64,000 nt of DNA. Origin: Legionella busanensis. GTDB lineage: Bacteria > Pseudomonadota > Gammaproteobacteria > Legionellales > Legionellaceae. The translations under genes and the position numbers were made by a program. The notes under the pieces are model-generated. The model had not been told where the DNA came from. It searched no databases and saw only the letters and a list, made by a program, of their open reading frames with translations. Position 1 is the first letter of the stretch, and each line of letters begins with the position of its first letter. Below are positions 27,816-37,363 of the stretch, piece by piece. The stretch spans positions 1,953,001 through 2,017,000 of the forward strand of contig NZ_UGOD01000001.1 of assembly GCF_900461525.1 (NCBI RefSeq), given 5' to 3'.

Positions 27816-29444
27816 TCATGTTACTGAGCAACCTACCATAGGGTCTTCTAGCTCTGATAGCTCGTCTTTATCCTTATTAATCTTTTGAAAAAAAAATGGT
27901 ATTGTATTTGAACTTTGACTCCATAGTTTATGTAAACAAGAGTCAATTTTTCGGATATGCTTCTTAATTAAATCTGCCATCTTTTCATGCCCCATAATTT
28001 TAGCTATATCATAAGGAGCAATTAAAATCTCGGCAGTATCTTCTTTACCATTAAGGAATGAGTCTAGATATACTTTGTTGTAGGTTTTGTTCTGCAAGTT
28101 AGAGACAAATTCTTTAACTGTCATTTTTACTTGAATACTACAATCAGCATTAGCTTTTAATAGTAACTCTACAATAGGAAAATAACCATTTTGCGCCGCT
28201 ACAAAAACTGCTGTTGCACCTTGTATAGTCGCTCTATTAATAGCTGCACCGTACTTAATTAGTTTTTCTACAACTTCAAGATGCCCCTTGTAAGCTGCAA
28301 TAATGAGAGGGGTTATATTACCGCCATCAGCCCAAACCTCATCTAAATCTGCTTTACACTGAGCTAAAATTTCTACTATTTCTGTATCTCCATTTTGCGC
28401 AGCTAAATAAATTGGGGTTGAATTTTCATCATTCTTTTGATTTACATTAGCACCAGCTTTAGAAAGAATTTTAATTATCTCACCTCTTTTTAAACTAGTA
28501 GCCATATAAAGAGGCGTTCTTTTTTCAGCATCGACTTGATTTAAATTGGTGCCAGCTTTTATTAAAGAATCTACAATAGTAAAGTGGTTAGATAAAGCAG
28601 CATAATACAGTAAATTGACTGTTTTTGTTTGCCTTAGAGCTATCTCTTCTGTAATAAGATGACACTTTTTAAATTCTTCTAATTTTTTTTCTAGAAGTAA
28701 ACTACGTGGATCAGAACCAGTCAATACAAGTTGAGCATTAAAGGCTATAAATTCATTACTATTAGTAAAACCTCGCCTAATTTTTTCTAACACGGATGGA
28801 TATGGATAGCCTTCGGGTTTCTGAGATACACCTTCTAGCCACTCATTACTATCTCGATATATCCATCCACCGCCTGGTTTATAAATTAAAGCTACAGCAT
28901 GCCCTTCACCAGATAATAAAACGCCTATAAATTTTTTAGAAGATGGCTCTTCTGACGCTTTTTCTAACTGCTTACCTAAGTCACTCAAATAAGCTTTAAT
29001 TTCTTCATCATTAAGTATTAATGACTCTGAATAGGGCGCTTTTAATCCTCCTTGATATCGTATTGCTTCAGTAGAAGCTAAAGCACTTATATCGACAAAT
29101 TGATCTTGATTATCAAGTTTTTGATTAATTAAAAAGGACCATTTTTTTGGTTTAGTAAACAAAGCTACACTATCAAGAAAACTCAAAATCTCAAGTATTT
29201 TACGGTCTACTTGCGTTAGATTTTCACCCTTCTTTGCCTTAACATCATTAATGTCTTGTAACAAAGTTTCTAGCTTGTTTGAGGTTATAAGTTCCATTCG
29301 CTTTTCAAAGCATTGAAGTTCTTTATCACCCAATAAAGCAGCTTCTAACCAGCGCAACGAAAAAGCGTGGCATAAACCCTCCGCCTTAGGATAACGCAAG
29401 GCATTATATAAATTTAGTAAAGATTGATGAGGGTGATTTGGCAT
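27816..29444 (-). CDS. ankyrin-repeat protein with putative C58/YopT-like cysteine protease domain (effector candidate)
   Basis: This 542-residue soluble protein has two parts. Residues 15-245 contain GLCHAFSLRWLEA (Cys25), SGEGHAVALIY (His182) and WIYRDSNEWLEG (Asp198). The contexts and the 16-residue His-Asp spacing match YopT/AvrPphB papain-like proteases. Residues 275-437 form five ankyrin repeats (such as STPIYLAAQNGDTEIVEIL). The C-terminus is polar and acidic (KDELSELEDPMVGCSVT), a pattern seen in Dot/Icm substrates. Such proteins act inside a eukaryotic host, but the protease activity, host target and translocation are inferences. Codon usage looks like its neighbours. Confidence 0.85.
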   Translation of the reverse strand: MPNHPHQSLLNLYNALRYPKAEGLCHAFSLRWLEAALLGDKELQCFEKRMELITSNKLETLLQDINDVKAKKGENLTQVDRKILEILSFLDSVALFTKPKKWSFLINQKLDNQDQFVDISALASTEAIRYQGGLKAPYSESLILNDEEIKAYLSDLGKQLEKASEEPSSKKFIGVLLSGEGHAVALIYKPGGGWIYRDSNEWLEGVSQKPEGYPYPSVLEKIRRGFTNSNEFIAFNAQLVLTGSDPRSLLLEKKLEEFKKCHLITEEIALRQTKTVNLLYYAALSNHFTIVDSLIKAGTNLNQVDAEKRTPLYMATSLKRGEIIKILSKAGANVNQKNDENSTPIYLAAQNGDTEIVEILAQCKADLDEVWADGGNITPLIIAAYKGHLEVVEKLIKYGAAINRATIQGATAVFVAAQNGYFPIVELLLKANADCSIQVKMTVKEFVSNLQNKTYNKVYLDSFLNGKEDTAEILIAPYDIAKIMGHEKMADLIKKHIRKIDSCLHKLWSQSSNTIPFFFQKINKDKDELSELEDPMVGCSVT

Positions 29445-29544
29445 AATATTATTGTTTTTAAATTCTAAAGTAGCATAACTTAAATGGCTTAAGGGATTAT
29501 TAACTAAAAGTATTTATTTTAAACAAATAGTTATTGCAAGCAAC

Positions 29545-29643
29545 GTAGGTTAGGCTACACAAAGTGCAGCCCTAAAAATGATGAATATAATATACCCTTT
29601 GTGACTGAAATTGTTGGGTGGCGCTATATTTAGCCCAACCTAC
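29545..29643. repeat. inverted repeat pair with GTAGGTTRGGCTA ends
   Basis: GTAGGTTAGGCTA at 29545-29557 and TAGCCCAACCTAC at 29631-29643 are inverted copies with one mismatch, 73 bases apart, in the 222-base spacer between the ankyrin gene and rlmN. Sequences of this type are scattered in many bacterial genomes as palindromic intergenic repeats. Confidence 0.55.
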
Positions 29644-29666
29644 CAGATAGGATCTCATTAATACCC

Positions 29667-30788
29667 TTATTGTTCTTGTTTTGCAGTATCTAGGGGTTTG
29701 AAATGTAGTTTTTGCCATCTTGATGAGCGACTGGTTTTATCTTTAACAGAGCCGGCTAATTGACCGCAGGCTGCATCAATATCATCCCCTCGCGTTTTAC
29801 GAGTAATGGTATTAATGCCTTTAGCTATTAAAATATCTCGAAATTTATTAATTGTCGCTTCTGGGGAACGTTCATATTGAGTTAAAGGAAAAGGATTAAA
29901 TGGAATTAGATTAACCTTAGCAGGGATATTATGCAAAAGTTTAACTAACTGGAAAGCATGTTCCGGTTGATCATTAACGCCTTTGAGCATGACATATTCA
30001 AAGGTCACTTTGCGGCGTGGCTCATCTTTAAAATAACGTTTACAAAGTGCCATTAGTTCAGCCAAAGGATATTTTTTATTAATTGGAACTAGTTCATCAC
30101 GTAACTTATCATTTGGTGCATGCAGTGAAACAGCTAATGCAACCGGGCTTACTTCTCGTAAACGCTCTAAATCAGGTAACACACCTGATGTACTAAGTGT
30201 AACCCTGCGCTTAGATAGTCCATATGCGAAATCATCCATCATAATATCCATCGCAGTTACAACATTATCAAAATTAAGTAAGGGCTCGCCCATACCCATC
30301 ATAACTACATTAGTGACCTGTTTATCATGGACACCTTTACTTTTCGAAAGTTCGCGTACGGCTAACCATACTTGGCCAATAATCTCTGCTGTTGATAAAT
30401 TACGATTAAAACCTTGCTTTGCAGTCGAGCAAAAACTACAGTTCAACGCACAACCTACTTGAGAAGATACACAAAGGGTCCCACGGTTTTTTTCAGGAAT
30501 GAAAACTGTTTCAATACAATTATTGCATTCAAGTTTTAATAGCCACTTGTAGGTCCCATCATTTGATTTTTGCCAGGAAGTAATCTCTGGCAGACGAATT
30601 TCAGCAACTTCTGATAATTGTTCACGAAGCGATTTACCAAGGTTAGTCATTAGAGAGAAATCATCAAAACCATATTGATGAATCCATTGCATAACTTGTT
30701 GCGCGCGAAATGGTTTTTCACCTAATTGGTGAAAAAACTCTCGCATCTGTTGATAGTTAAAATTCAACAAGTTAATCTTATTACTCAT
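29667..30788 (-). CDS. rlmN: dual-specificity 23S rRNA/tRNA adenine C2-methyltransferase RlmN
   Basis: This 373-residue radical-SAM enzyme methylates A2503 of 23S rRNA and A37 of some tRNAs. The CxxxCxxC cluster motif (CALNCSFC, Cys113-117-120) is present, along with [16 protein letters not shown] and AVSLHAPND, and a catalytic Cys in the C-terminal [10 protein letters not shown] start it at ATG 30788, which has GAGG 6 bases upstream; an in-frame codon at 30800 is possible. It follows ndk after a 217-base spacer that holds a palindromic repeat copy. Confidence 0.96.
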   Translation of the reverse strand: MSNKINLLNFNYQQMREFFHQLGEKPFRAQQVMQWIHQYGFDDFSLMTNLGKSLREQLSEVAEIRLPEITSWQKSNDGTYKWLLKLECNNCIETVFIPEKNRGTLCVSSQVGCALNCSFCSTAKQGFNRNLSTAEIIGQVWLAVRELSKSKGVHDKQVTNVVMMGMGEPLLNFDNVVTAMDIMMDDFAYGLSKRRVTLSTSGVLPDLERLREVSPVALAVSLHAPNDKLRDELVPINKKYPLAELMALCKRYFKDEPRRKVTFEYVMLKGVNDQPEHAFQLVKLLHNIPAKVNLIPFNPFPLTQYERSPEATINKFRDILIAKGINTITRKTRGDDIDAACGQLAGSVKDKTSRSSRWQKLHFKPLDTAKQEQ

Positions 30789-30925
30789 AACCACCCTCAA
30801 AACCTACTACTTAACTTAAGTTTAGCAATTTATAATTAGTATCAACCAAATTGTATACAATGACCTGTTAATAATTATTTTATAGTCCTACCTAGTACGG
30901 CTAGCCATACCGTACAGAAAATCCG

Positions 30926-30950
30926 GATTCCGCGGACAAGCCGCAGAACA
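30926..30950. repeat. copy of the TTCCGCG-ACAAG-CGCGGAA palindromic repeat
   Basis: GATTCCGCGGACAAGCCGCAGAA contains a GCGG/CCGC stem around ACAAG. The same core recurs in spacers near 39.3, 47.7, 48.2 and 60.5-61.0 kb. It stands out as a GC-rich block in an AT-rich spacer. Confidence 0.6.
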
Positions 30951-31017
30951 TATACCTTTTGAAGTATTGACAATAAATTATTAACAACAGGTTTTACTAA
31001 TTATTATTACCTTTAGT

Positions 31018-31446
31018 TTACTGTCTTACACAAATTTCATGTGGTTCAAAAAAAAAGGCTATTTCTTGCGCCGCTGTTTCAGCGCTATCTGAACCATGTA
31101 CAGCGTTAGCATCAATGCTGTCAGCAAAATCCGCACGAATTGTTCCTTTAGCTGCTTCTTTTGGATTAGTAGCACCCATAATCTCACGATTTTTAGCAAT
31201 CGCATTTTCACCATGTAAGACTTGAATCATAACAGGGCCAGAAATCATAAACGTCACTAAATCATTAAAAAAAGGACGCTCTTTATGCACCGCATAAAAG
31301 CCTTCTGCTTGCTCACGTGACAATTGTGCCATTTTTGCAGCAACAATATTTAAGCCAGCCTTTTCAAAACGAGTATAAATTTCACCAATTACTGATTTTT
31401 TCACAGCGTCAGGCTTAATTATAGACAAAGTAAATTCAGCAGCCAT
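31018..31446 (-). CDS. ndk: nucleoside diphosphate kinase
   Basis: This 142-residue enzyme balances NTP pools by phosphate transfer through a phosphohistidine. The active-site signature NAVHGSDS holds His117; [12 protein letters not shown]-type N-terminus is present as [12 protein letters not shown], as is [14 protein letters not shown]. Length is normal. It is the first gene of the ndk-rlmN-pilW-rodZ-hisS series, with a 361-base upstream spacer (31447-31807) that contains one repeat copy and otherwise only AT-rich sequence. Confidence 0.97.
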   Translation of the reverse strand: MAAEFTLSIIKPDAVKKSVIGEIYTRFEKAGLNIVAAKMAQLSREQAEGFYAVHKERPFFNDLVTFMISGPVMIQVLHGENAIAKNREIMGATNPKEAAKGTIRADFADSIDANAVHGSDSAETAAQEIAFFFEPHEICVRQ

Positions 31447-31627
31447 TCATGTACTCCATGATTAATTAAAAGGCGCTATTATACATGATCAATTATCAAT
31501 GTGGATAATATTAATTCGCAGTCAGAGTAAAATCCTGTTTCAAAAATAAAAAATAGTTCAAGAAAATGAAATTTTTCTACTAGCATCTTGGTCATTTCCG
31601 CATAATATTAATTTACAAAAAGAATAG

Positions 31628-31688
31628 GTAGCCTGGGTGCAGGCCCAAAGGGCCGAAACCAGGGTTTCACTTCGCTTCACCTAGGCCA
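31628..31688. repeat. GTAGCCTGGGTGCA-type palindromic repeat, copy 1
   Basis: GTAGCCTGGGTGCA at 31628-31641 pairs with TTCACCTAGGCCAC at 31675-31688 (three mismatches), with AGGCC and GGGTTTCACTTCG blocks between. The same element occurs inverted at 60765-60824, where the arms are a perfect 14 bp. Confidence 0.7.
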
Positions 31689-31807
31689 CTATCTACAACT
31701 ATTTTTATTTTCAAAGCAACATTGCTACATGAGAATGATAAAAATATTGATTGCAAGCAAATAAGTACCTTTATAATCCTAAAACAAGATTATATTTAAT
31801 TAAATTA

Positions 31808-32692
31808 TTAATTAAATTCAGAATCACCTAATTTAGCATTAAAAAGTAGGGATTCTTTATTTGCTGCTTCTTGAGCTAAATCAAGTCGATAGTCAGGTAA
31901 TAAGTAAATAATTTCTTTCGCGCGTAAAATTAAATTATAAAAATTATCGCGAAATTCACGCAATCGCTTGCCAATGTAACTAACTTGCTCAGCAAAATCA
32001 GCAAGATTATTATCAAAATCTTCAGTGTAATTACCAAGATCACTAAGTTTATCAAGGATTTGATGCCTCAGTTCTTCATTAAGCGAGGTATTTAAAATTT
32101 TTTCAGTACGCTGCCACGCATCAGGTTTAGTTAGGGTATTTGCTTTAAAATTAAAATTACATAATAAAGCAGGAAGCGCTTGATTAATGATCTCTTCGTT
32201 TATGGAAATACCTCCTCTTTGCAAGCCTGCTCTAATCTCCCGAATAATAGCCATTAGCTTTTTATGCCAATCATTAGCTCTTTCTATTAACTTTGCTTGG
32301 CTGTTGGCAATTAATTTTTCATGTTCAAGTTCAAGTTCATGAAATTCTGTGTTTAAACTAACTAGAACCTGCCTTTCTTGTTCTAAATCATTCCTTGCCC
32401 CTTCGCCTGGTGTACCCTCTTCTCGGCTACTTTCACCAGATAACAAATAATCAATAATTAATTTCTGAGCATAAAGTTGGTAATCTTGCACTTGCTGTAA
32501 AATAATGCCATTAAAAACATGCCCTAGAGGCAATCTTAGTAATTGATGATAAAAAGTCTCTGGTGTTTTTAAGGCACACAGCAAATCTTCTTGATGTAAT
32601 TTTATTCTATAGCGCTCAAGAATACGCTGTGCAGTGATTAAGCCGTAGGTTGAAAACCATCCAGATAACTCATTTTCTGATTGTTCACTCAT
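31808..32692 (-). CDS. hypothetical coiled-coil protein
   Basis: I do not recognise this 294-residue soluble protein. The start is ATG 32692, preceded by GGAT; an in-frame TTG lies two codons upstream. The N-terminal 85 residues look like a small globular helical domain (LSGWFSTYGLITAQRILERY). A low-complexity linker (GESSREEGTPGEGARND) is followed by a long charged coiled coil (about 105-155) and a helical C-terminal half with LREFRDNFYNLILRAKEI. No signal peptide or membrane helix is seen. It is transcribed divergently from miaE with overlapping leaders. Confidence 0.72.
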   Translation of the reverse strand: MSEQSENELSGWFSTYGLITAQRILERYRIKLHQEDLLCALKTPETFYHQLLRLPLGHVFNGIILQQVQDYQLYAQKLIIDYLLSGESSREEGTPGEGARNDLEQERQVLVSLNTEFHELELEHEKLIANSQAKLIERANDWHKKLMAIIREIRAGLQRGGISINEEIINQALPALLCNFNFKANTLTKPDAWQRTEKILNTSLNEELRHQILDKLSDLGNYTEDFDNNLADFAEQVSYIGKRLREFRDNFYNLILRAKEIIYLLPDYRLDLAQEAANKESLLFNAKLGDSEFN

Positions 32693-32769
32693 TATCAATC
32701 CAACTTGATTTTACAATTATGTATGATATAACGCCGCCTATATTTCTTATTTTTTATTTTTTATTTTTT

Positions 32770-33399
32770 ATGTTTAGCGTACCTCTTCAAAGTATACCTG
32801 ATTTTTCTTCTTTTTTACGTGTACCTACACCACGAGCATGGCTAGAAATCGCCATAGCAAATATTCCCTTGTTGCTGCTAGATCATGCGCATTGCGAACG
32901 AAAGGCTGCTGCTAATGCCATAAATTTTATGAGTAAGTATCCAGCCTATCCAGAATTAGTCAATATGATGTCACCTTTAGCCCGGGAAGAATTACTTCAT
33001 TTTGAAAAGGTTCTAACTATTATGGCTGAACGAAATATTGGATTTGGCCCCTTACCGCCCTCAAATTATGCTCAACATCTACATTTGTTAGCCGCAAAGC
33101 AAAATACGCCTGAGCGTTTATGTGATTTATTACTAATTGGAGCCATCATTGAAGCCCGGTCTTGTGAACGCTTTAATGCCTTAGTTCCTAAACTGACTAA
33201 CGAACCTCAATTAGCCAGGTTTTATGCAACCCTGGTAAAAGCAGAAGCAAGACATTTTGAAGATTATTTAAAGCTTGCTCATTTATATGGCAAGCACACT
33301 GAAAAGCGTTTAGATTACTTTCTTAGCGTTGAAAATGAATTAATTGCAGGTTCAGATACAGTATTCCGCTTTCATAGCGGAATACCAGTTTTATCTTAG
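32770..33399 (+). CDS. miaE: tRNA-(ms2io6A) hydroxylase
   Basis: This 209-residue non-haem diiron enzyme hydroxylates the isopentenyl group of ms2i6A37 in tRNA. Expected metal ligands are visible: Glu43 (HCERKA), Glu73 and His77 (REELLHFEK), Glu128 (IIEARS), Glu159 and His162 (KAEARHFE). I start at ATG 32770 because the 40 extra residues of the longer frame do not resemble the family and cross the neighbour's leader; the preceding bases are T-rich with no clear ribosome site. Its stop overlaps the convergent gene by 4 bases. Confidence 0.9.
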   Translation: MFSVPLQSIPDFSSFLRVPTPRAWLEIAIANIPLLLLDHAHCERKAAANAINFMSKYPAYPELVNMMSPLAREELLHFEKVLTIMAERNIGFGPLPPSNYAQHLHLLAAKQNTPERLCDLLLIGAIIEARSCERFNALVPKLTNEPQLARFYATLVKAEARHFEDYLKLAHLYGKHTEKRLDYFLSVENELIAGSDTVFRFHSGIPVLS

Positions 33400-34166
33400 G
33401 AAGGAGACATTGAAGGAGGAGTTGGGCCCGTATCGAGCGCTTGATCAATTTTTAATTTATAGCTACCTGAAAAGAAAGCTTTAAGGCCTCTATCATCGTC
33501 TTTGTTAATTTCTTCAAACATTTGTGGCGTCATTACCTTGCCAGTTTTCTCATCCTTTATTACACCGTCTTTATCTATATCGAATCCCCGTTGTTTTAGC
33601 CAAGCTGAGACTCCTATGTCAAATTGCTGTTTAAATTCCCTTTCATTAGGGTTGTCTGGCGATATTAATATGTTATTTATGTAGACATCTGTGGTTAACA
33701 CGCCTTTATCATTGACAGTTAGCTTATAATCTACATGTTGTGATGGTGAACCAAATTTTGTACCAAATTGTAATGTAAAAAAATCTCTGACACCCCCTAA
33801 CGCGTCTTTTGTACTACTAGCTGCCTTCACAATAAGAGAAGGTGAATTGCCTTTTGCTTGGGAAAGAGTATACATAGCACCAAAAATATCCATTATCCCA
33901 GTGTGCCATTCTACATAAGAAGCTTGACCTGAAGGACTAGTAAATTCATGAGCCTTTTTTTTAACCTGCTCCCAATATGGAGTCATATTACCATGTTGAT
34001 CTAACCCAGCTGCTGCGAATCCTGCTTCATCTGCTGCAGCTCTTGCCAATTTATTCTCACCTCTGGCTTTCTGTCTAGCTATGATCTCTAATTGGAGGAG
34101 TACACTTGAATACTTCTTTTTAAATTCTTTATTTGCTTCTTCAGTTTGATTATCACCATTAGGCAT
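33396..34166 (-). CDS. hypothetical protein with an EF-hand-like calcium loop
   Basis: I do not recognise this 256-residue protein. ATG 34166 with AGAGAA upstream gives an N-terminus MPNGDNQTEEANKEF. Residues 195-207 read FDIDKDGVIKDEK, matching the DxDxDGxI loop of EF-hands or dockerins, although position 12 is Lys rather than Glu. The N-terminal half is helical and Ala-rich (KLARAAADEAGFAAAG). The tail is Pro/Ser-rich (GPTPPSMSPS). There is no signal peptide. It sits 10 bases downstream of lpxH and may be co-transcribed with minC-lpxH, though it looks accessory. Confidence 0.72.
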   Translation of the reverse strand: MPNGDNQTEEANKEFKKKYSSVLLQLEIIARQKARGENKLARAAADEAGFAAAGLDQHGNMTPYWEQVKKKAHEFTSPSGQASYVEWHTGIMDIFGAMYTLSQAKGNSPSLIVKAASSTKDALGGVRDFFTLQFGTKFGSPSQHVDYKLTVNDKGVLTTDVYINNILISPDNPNEREFKQQFDIGVSAWLKQRGFDIDKDGVIKDEKTGKVMTPQMFEEINKDDDRGLKAFFSGSYKLKIDQALDTGPTPPSMSPS

Positions 34167-34176
34167 CTTAAATTCT

Positions 34177-34902
34177 CTATAACAAAATTTGATTAAAATA
34201 AAAACCCTTTGCTTTATGATAACACAATATTTGCGGCTTGTCATCCCAGTCACTCAACACATATTGCTCAAATTGATCACCCTGAAATGTATGTTTTACT
34301 AAGCCAGGTTGGTGTGTGTGACCGTGAATAAGTGTCTTAACTTGATGTTGCTGCATATGACTTAACATAGCTTTAGGCTCAATAGCCATCATAGCTGTTG
34401 ATTTAGTACGATTATTCTGACTATGCTGCCTAACTCTATTAACCATCTTTTGTCTTATTCTTCTAGGTATAAAGGAGAATAAAGTAACAAATAAGTCATT
34501 ACGGGTTAATTTACGGAATCGCTGATGTGCTTTATCATAGATACAGTAACGATCACCATGTACTAATAAAACGGGTTTATCTACTAAGGTGATAATCGTA
34601 GGCTCTTTTAATAATGTCATACCCGCCTTAGCTGCAAATTGTCTCCCAACTAAAAAATCTCGATTACCATGCATGAAAAATACATTAATTCCTTGATTTA
34701 CTAGCGATTTAAGGGCAGCTGCAACAGCTATACTCCATTCCTCAAGCGTGTCATCACCAGCCCAAGCATGAAAAAAATCACCTAATATATACACAGTGCG
34801 TGTATTTATAGCCGCCCATCTAATAAAGGATTTAAATCTGTTATATATTAATTCTTCATTAGGGTGCAAATGTAAATCTGAAATAAATACAGCTTCTAAC
34901 AT
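34177..34902 (-). CDS. lpxH: UDP-2,3-diacylglucosamine diphosphatase
   Basis: This 241-residue peripheral membrane enzyme makes lipid X in lipid A synthesis. Calcineurin-like phosphoesterase motifs are complete: FISDLHLHP, LGDFFHAWAGDD, FFMHGNRDFL, LLVHGDRYC and LIHGHTHQP. Typical length. The start overlaps the end of minC by 7 bases. Confidence 0.95.
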   Translation of the reverse strand: MLEAVFISDLHLHPNEELIYNRFKSFIRWAAINTRTVYILGDFFHAWAGDDTLEEWSIAVAAALKSLVNQGINVFFMHGNRDFLVGRQFAAKAGMTLLKEPTIITLVDKPVLLVHGDRYCIYDKAHQRFRKLTRNDLFVTLFSFIPRRIRQKMVNRVRQHSQNNRTKSTAMMAIEPKAMLSHMQQHQVKTLIHGHTHQPGLVKHTFQGDQFEQYVLSDWDDKPQILCYHKAKGFYFNQILL

Positions 34903-35642
34903 AGTGGCTCAATTAAAATATGCTCATCTTGCAAGAAAATTTGGCAAGGCTTATCTTGTGGCTGAATTGCATCACTTAAGCGATAAAACCCTGCAATCGA
35001 AACAAGTTCTGCCTCCAACGATTGACAAAAAATACGGGCATTTTTATCACCTGATATACCAGCTAATGCTCGTCCACGAAGAGCACCATAGACGTGGATA
35101 TTACCATCGGCCAATAGCTCTGCTCCATGGCTTACCGAGGCAGTAATGATGAGATCGCCGCCCTTACTAACCACTTGTTGGCCTGATCGCACTGGGGTTG
35201 TTAATAATTTTGCCTTTGACTCATCAGAACTCACCGTCTGTGTTTCTCCACTTAGCATTTGTTCTGAAGGGGTATCATTCAAAGGCTTATCATGTGTAGA
35301 AGAAGCATACAAAACAGCCATCCCTTGTGATTGAGCTAATGTTGCAATAAATGAATTAGCGCCTTGAATACCAACTGGGAAAATACTATGCAGACGTAGA
35401 TATTGACAAAAAGAGTCTAAATCAAAGTCTTCATTTTGTAAGGCGCTACAATCAATCACAACAGGTGTTTTATTAAATAATTTAGGCGCTTGCGCTACCA
35501 CTTCATCTAATTGCTGAGCAAATAAATCCTTATCTGTGCTTAGCAATTGAAGGACCGTAAAGGTATATAATCTACCTTTAAGCTTAAATACTTGTGTTTT
35601 CAATGAATTATCTATCATGCTTACAATATCCATGGCCTCCAT
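34896..35642 (-). CDS. minC: septum site-determining protein MinC
   Basis: This 248-residue FtsZ inhibitor prevents division at the poles. The N-terminal FtsZ-binding domain (about 10-115) is followed by a linker rich in Ser, Thr and Glu, then the C-terminal beta-helix (about 148-248) with the MinD-binding pattern GGDLIITASVSHGAELLADGNIHVYG and RGRALAGISGDKNARIF. ATG 35642 is the first of several close Met codons. minD and minE are not adjacent: the next upstream gene is the divergent fadD, and lpxH follows. Confidence 0.93.
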   Translation of the reverse strand: MEAMDIVSMIDNSLKTQVFKLKGRLYTFTVLQLLSTDKDLFAQQLDEVVAQAPKLFNKTPVVIDCSALQNEDFDLDSFCQYLRLHSIFPVGIQGANSFIATLAQSQGMAVLYASSTHDKPLNDTPSEQMLSGETQTVSSDESKAKLLTTPVRSGQQVVSKGGDLIITASVSHGAELLADGNIHVYGALRGRALAGISGDKNARIFCQSLEAELVSIAGFYRLSDAIQPQDKPCQIFLQDEHILIEPLC

Positions 35643-35689
35643 TTTTGTTTATACTACCACGAGGGGATTCATAACAGAAGGACATCATC

Positions 35690-37342
35690 GTGGAGAAAAT
35701 TTGGTTAAAAAATTATCAGCAAGGCGTACCCCATGAAATTGATCCTAGTCAATATAGCTCGCTAGTCGAATTATTTGAGAAATCTTGTCACCAATTTGCT
35801 GATCGGGTTGCGTATGTTAATTTAGGTTATCAATTAACTTACGCGCAATTAGAAAAAAAGAGCAGGCAATTTGCGCATTTTTTGCAAAGCCTCGGATTAA
35901 AAAAAGGCTCGCGTGTTGCAATCATGATGCCTAATTTACTGCAATATCCCATTGCACTATTTGGTATCCTTAGAGCAGGACTAGTCGTTGTTAATACTAA
36001 TCCCTTATATACTGCGGATGAGGTTACTCATCAAATGAATGACTCTGGCGCAGAAGTCCTCATTGTTTTAGCAAATTTTGCCAAGACAATAGAAAAGGCA
36101 TTACCTCATACAACGCTTAAACATGTGATTATAACGGAGATTGGTGACGTTTTATCGCCTATAAAGCGAACAATTGTTAATATGGTCGTTAAATACATAA
36201 AAAAAATGGTTCCGGCTTATAAGTTACCACAAGCAATAAAATTTAATGCTGCCTTTAAGCATAAAACAGATAAACCTCTAACTACACCGCCACTTAGCCA
36301 CAAAGATATTGCCTTTTTACAATATACAGGTGGCACCACCGGTGTTGCTAAAGGGGCTATTTTAACTCATGGCAATATGGTAGCGAATGTTTTACAAGCT
36401 CATTCCTGGATCAATCCTTTAGACTTAGCTAAACAAGATATTATTGTCACTGCCTTGCCTCTCTATCATATTTTTTCTTTGACCGCTAATTGTTTAACTT
36501 TTATAAAAATAGGCGCTAAAAATATTTTAATAACAAATCCTCGCGATATCCCACGTTTTATCGATGAAATAAAAAACAGTAAATTTACCGCACTTACAGG
36601 CGTAAATACCCTATTTAATGCTTTATTAAATCATTCTAAATTTAAAGAAATTGATTTTTCCCATGTTAAGCTTACTCTCTCAGGTGGTATGGCTTTACAA
36701 AAAAGTGTGGCAAAAAAATGGCACGATGTGACTAAAACTCGTATTTTAGAAGCCTATGGCTTAACAGAGACTTGCCCCGCCGTAACTATTAATCCTATGT
36801 ACCTTGAAGATTATAATGGCAGTGTAGGCCTTCCCTTACCTTCAACAGAAATATCTATTCGTGATGATAGTGGAAAAGAGCTTGATATCAATGAAGTTGG
36901 TGAGCTTTGTATAAAGGGCCCGCAAGTCATGGCAGGTTACTGGCAACGCCCTGATGAAACAGCCCTCGTTATGACTGCAGATGGATTCTTAAAAACAGGC
37001 GATATTGCTAGGGTAGATGAAAATGGTTACGTTTATTTAGTAGATAGAAAGAAAGATTTAATTATTGTTTCAGGTTTTAACGTTTATCCCAATGAAGTTG
37101 AACAAGTCATAAGTCAACATCCTGGTGTCCTTGAAGTAGGCGTCATCGGTGTAAAAAATGATAAAATTGGCGAACGCGTTAAAGCATGTGTTGTAAAAAG
37201 AGATGAAAAACTAACATCAGAAGAACTTATTGCTCACTGCCGTGAACACCTGACTTCTTATAAAGTACCGAAAGAAATTGAATTTTACAAAGAATTACCT
37301 AAAACAAATGTAGGTAAAATCTTAAGGCGAGCTTTACATTAA
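35690..37342 (+). CDS. fadD: long-chain acyl-CoA synthetase
   Basis: This 550-residue ANL-superfamily enzyme activates fatty acids with ATP and CoA. Motifs are YTGGTTGVAKGAILTH (P-loop), EAYGLTETCPAVTINP, TGDIARVDENGYVYLVDRKKDLI and the acyl-CoA motif GFNVYPNEVEQV, with the C-terminal catalytic Lys region NVGKILRRAL. The start is GTG 35690, with GAAGGA 8 bases upstream. It is a single gene, transcribed away from minC. A hairpin at 37364-37404 follows. Confidence 0.94.
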   Translation: MEKIWLKNYQQGVPHEIDPSQYSSLVELFEKSCHQFADRVAYVNLGYQLTYAQLEKKSRQFAHFLQSLGLKKGSRVAIMMPNLLQYPIALFGILRAGLVVVNTNPLYTADEVTHQMNDSGAEVLIVLANFAKTIEKALPHTTLKHVIITEIGDVLSPIKRTIVNMVVKYIKKMVPAYKLPQAIKFNAAFKHKTDKPLTTPPLSHKDIAFLQYTGGTTGVAKGAILTHGNMVANVLQAHSWINPLDLAKQDIIVTALPLYHIFSLTANCLTFIKIGAKNILITNPRDIPRFIDEIKNSKFTALTGVNTLFNALLNHSKFKEIDFSHVKLTLSGGMALQKSVAKKWHDVTKTRILEAYGLTETCPAVTINPMYLEDYNGSVGLPLPSTEISIRDDSGKELDINEVGELCIKGPQVMAGYWQRPDETALVMTADGFLKTGDIARVDENGYVYLVDRKKDLIIVSGFNVYPNEVEQVISQHPGVLEVGVIGVKNDKIGERVKACVVKRDEKLTSEELIAHCREHLTSYKVPKEIEFYKELPKTNVGKILRRALH

Positions 37343-37363
37343 TAGCATTGATCATTCTACAAA

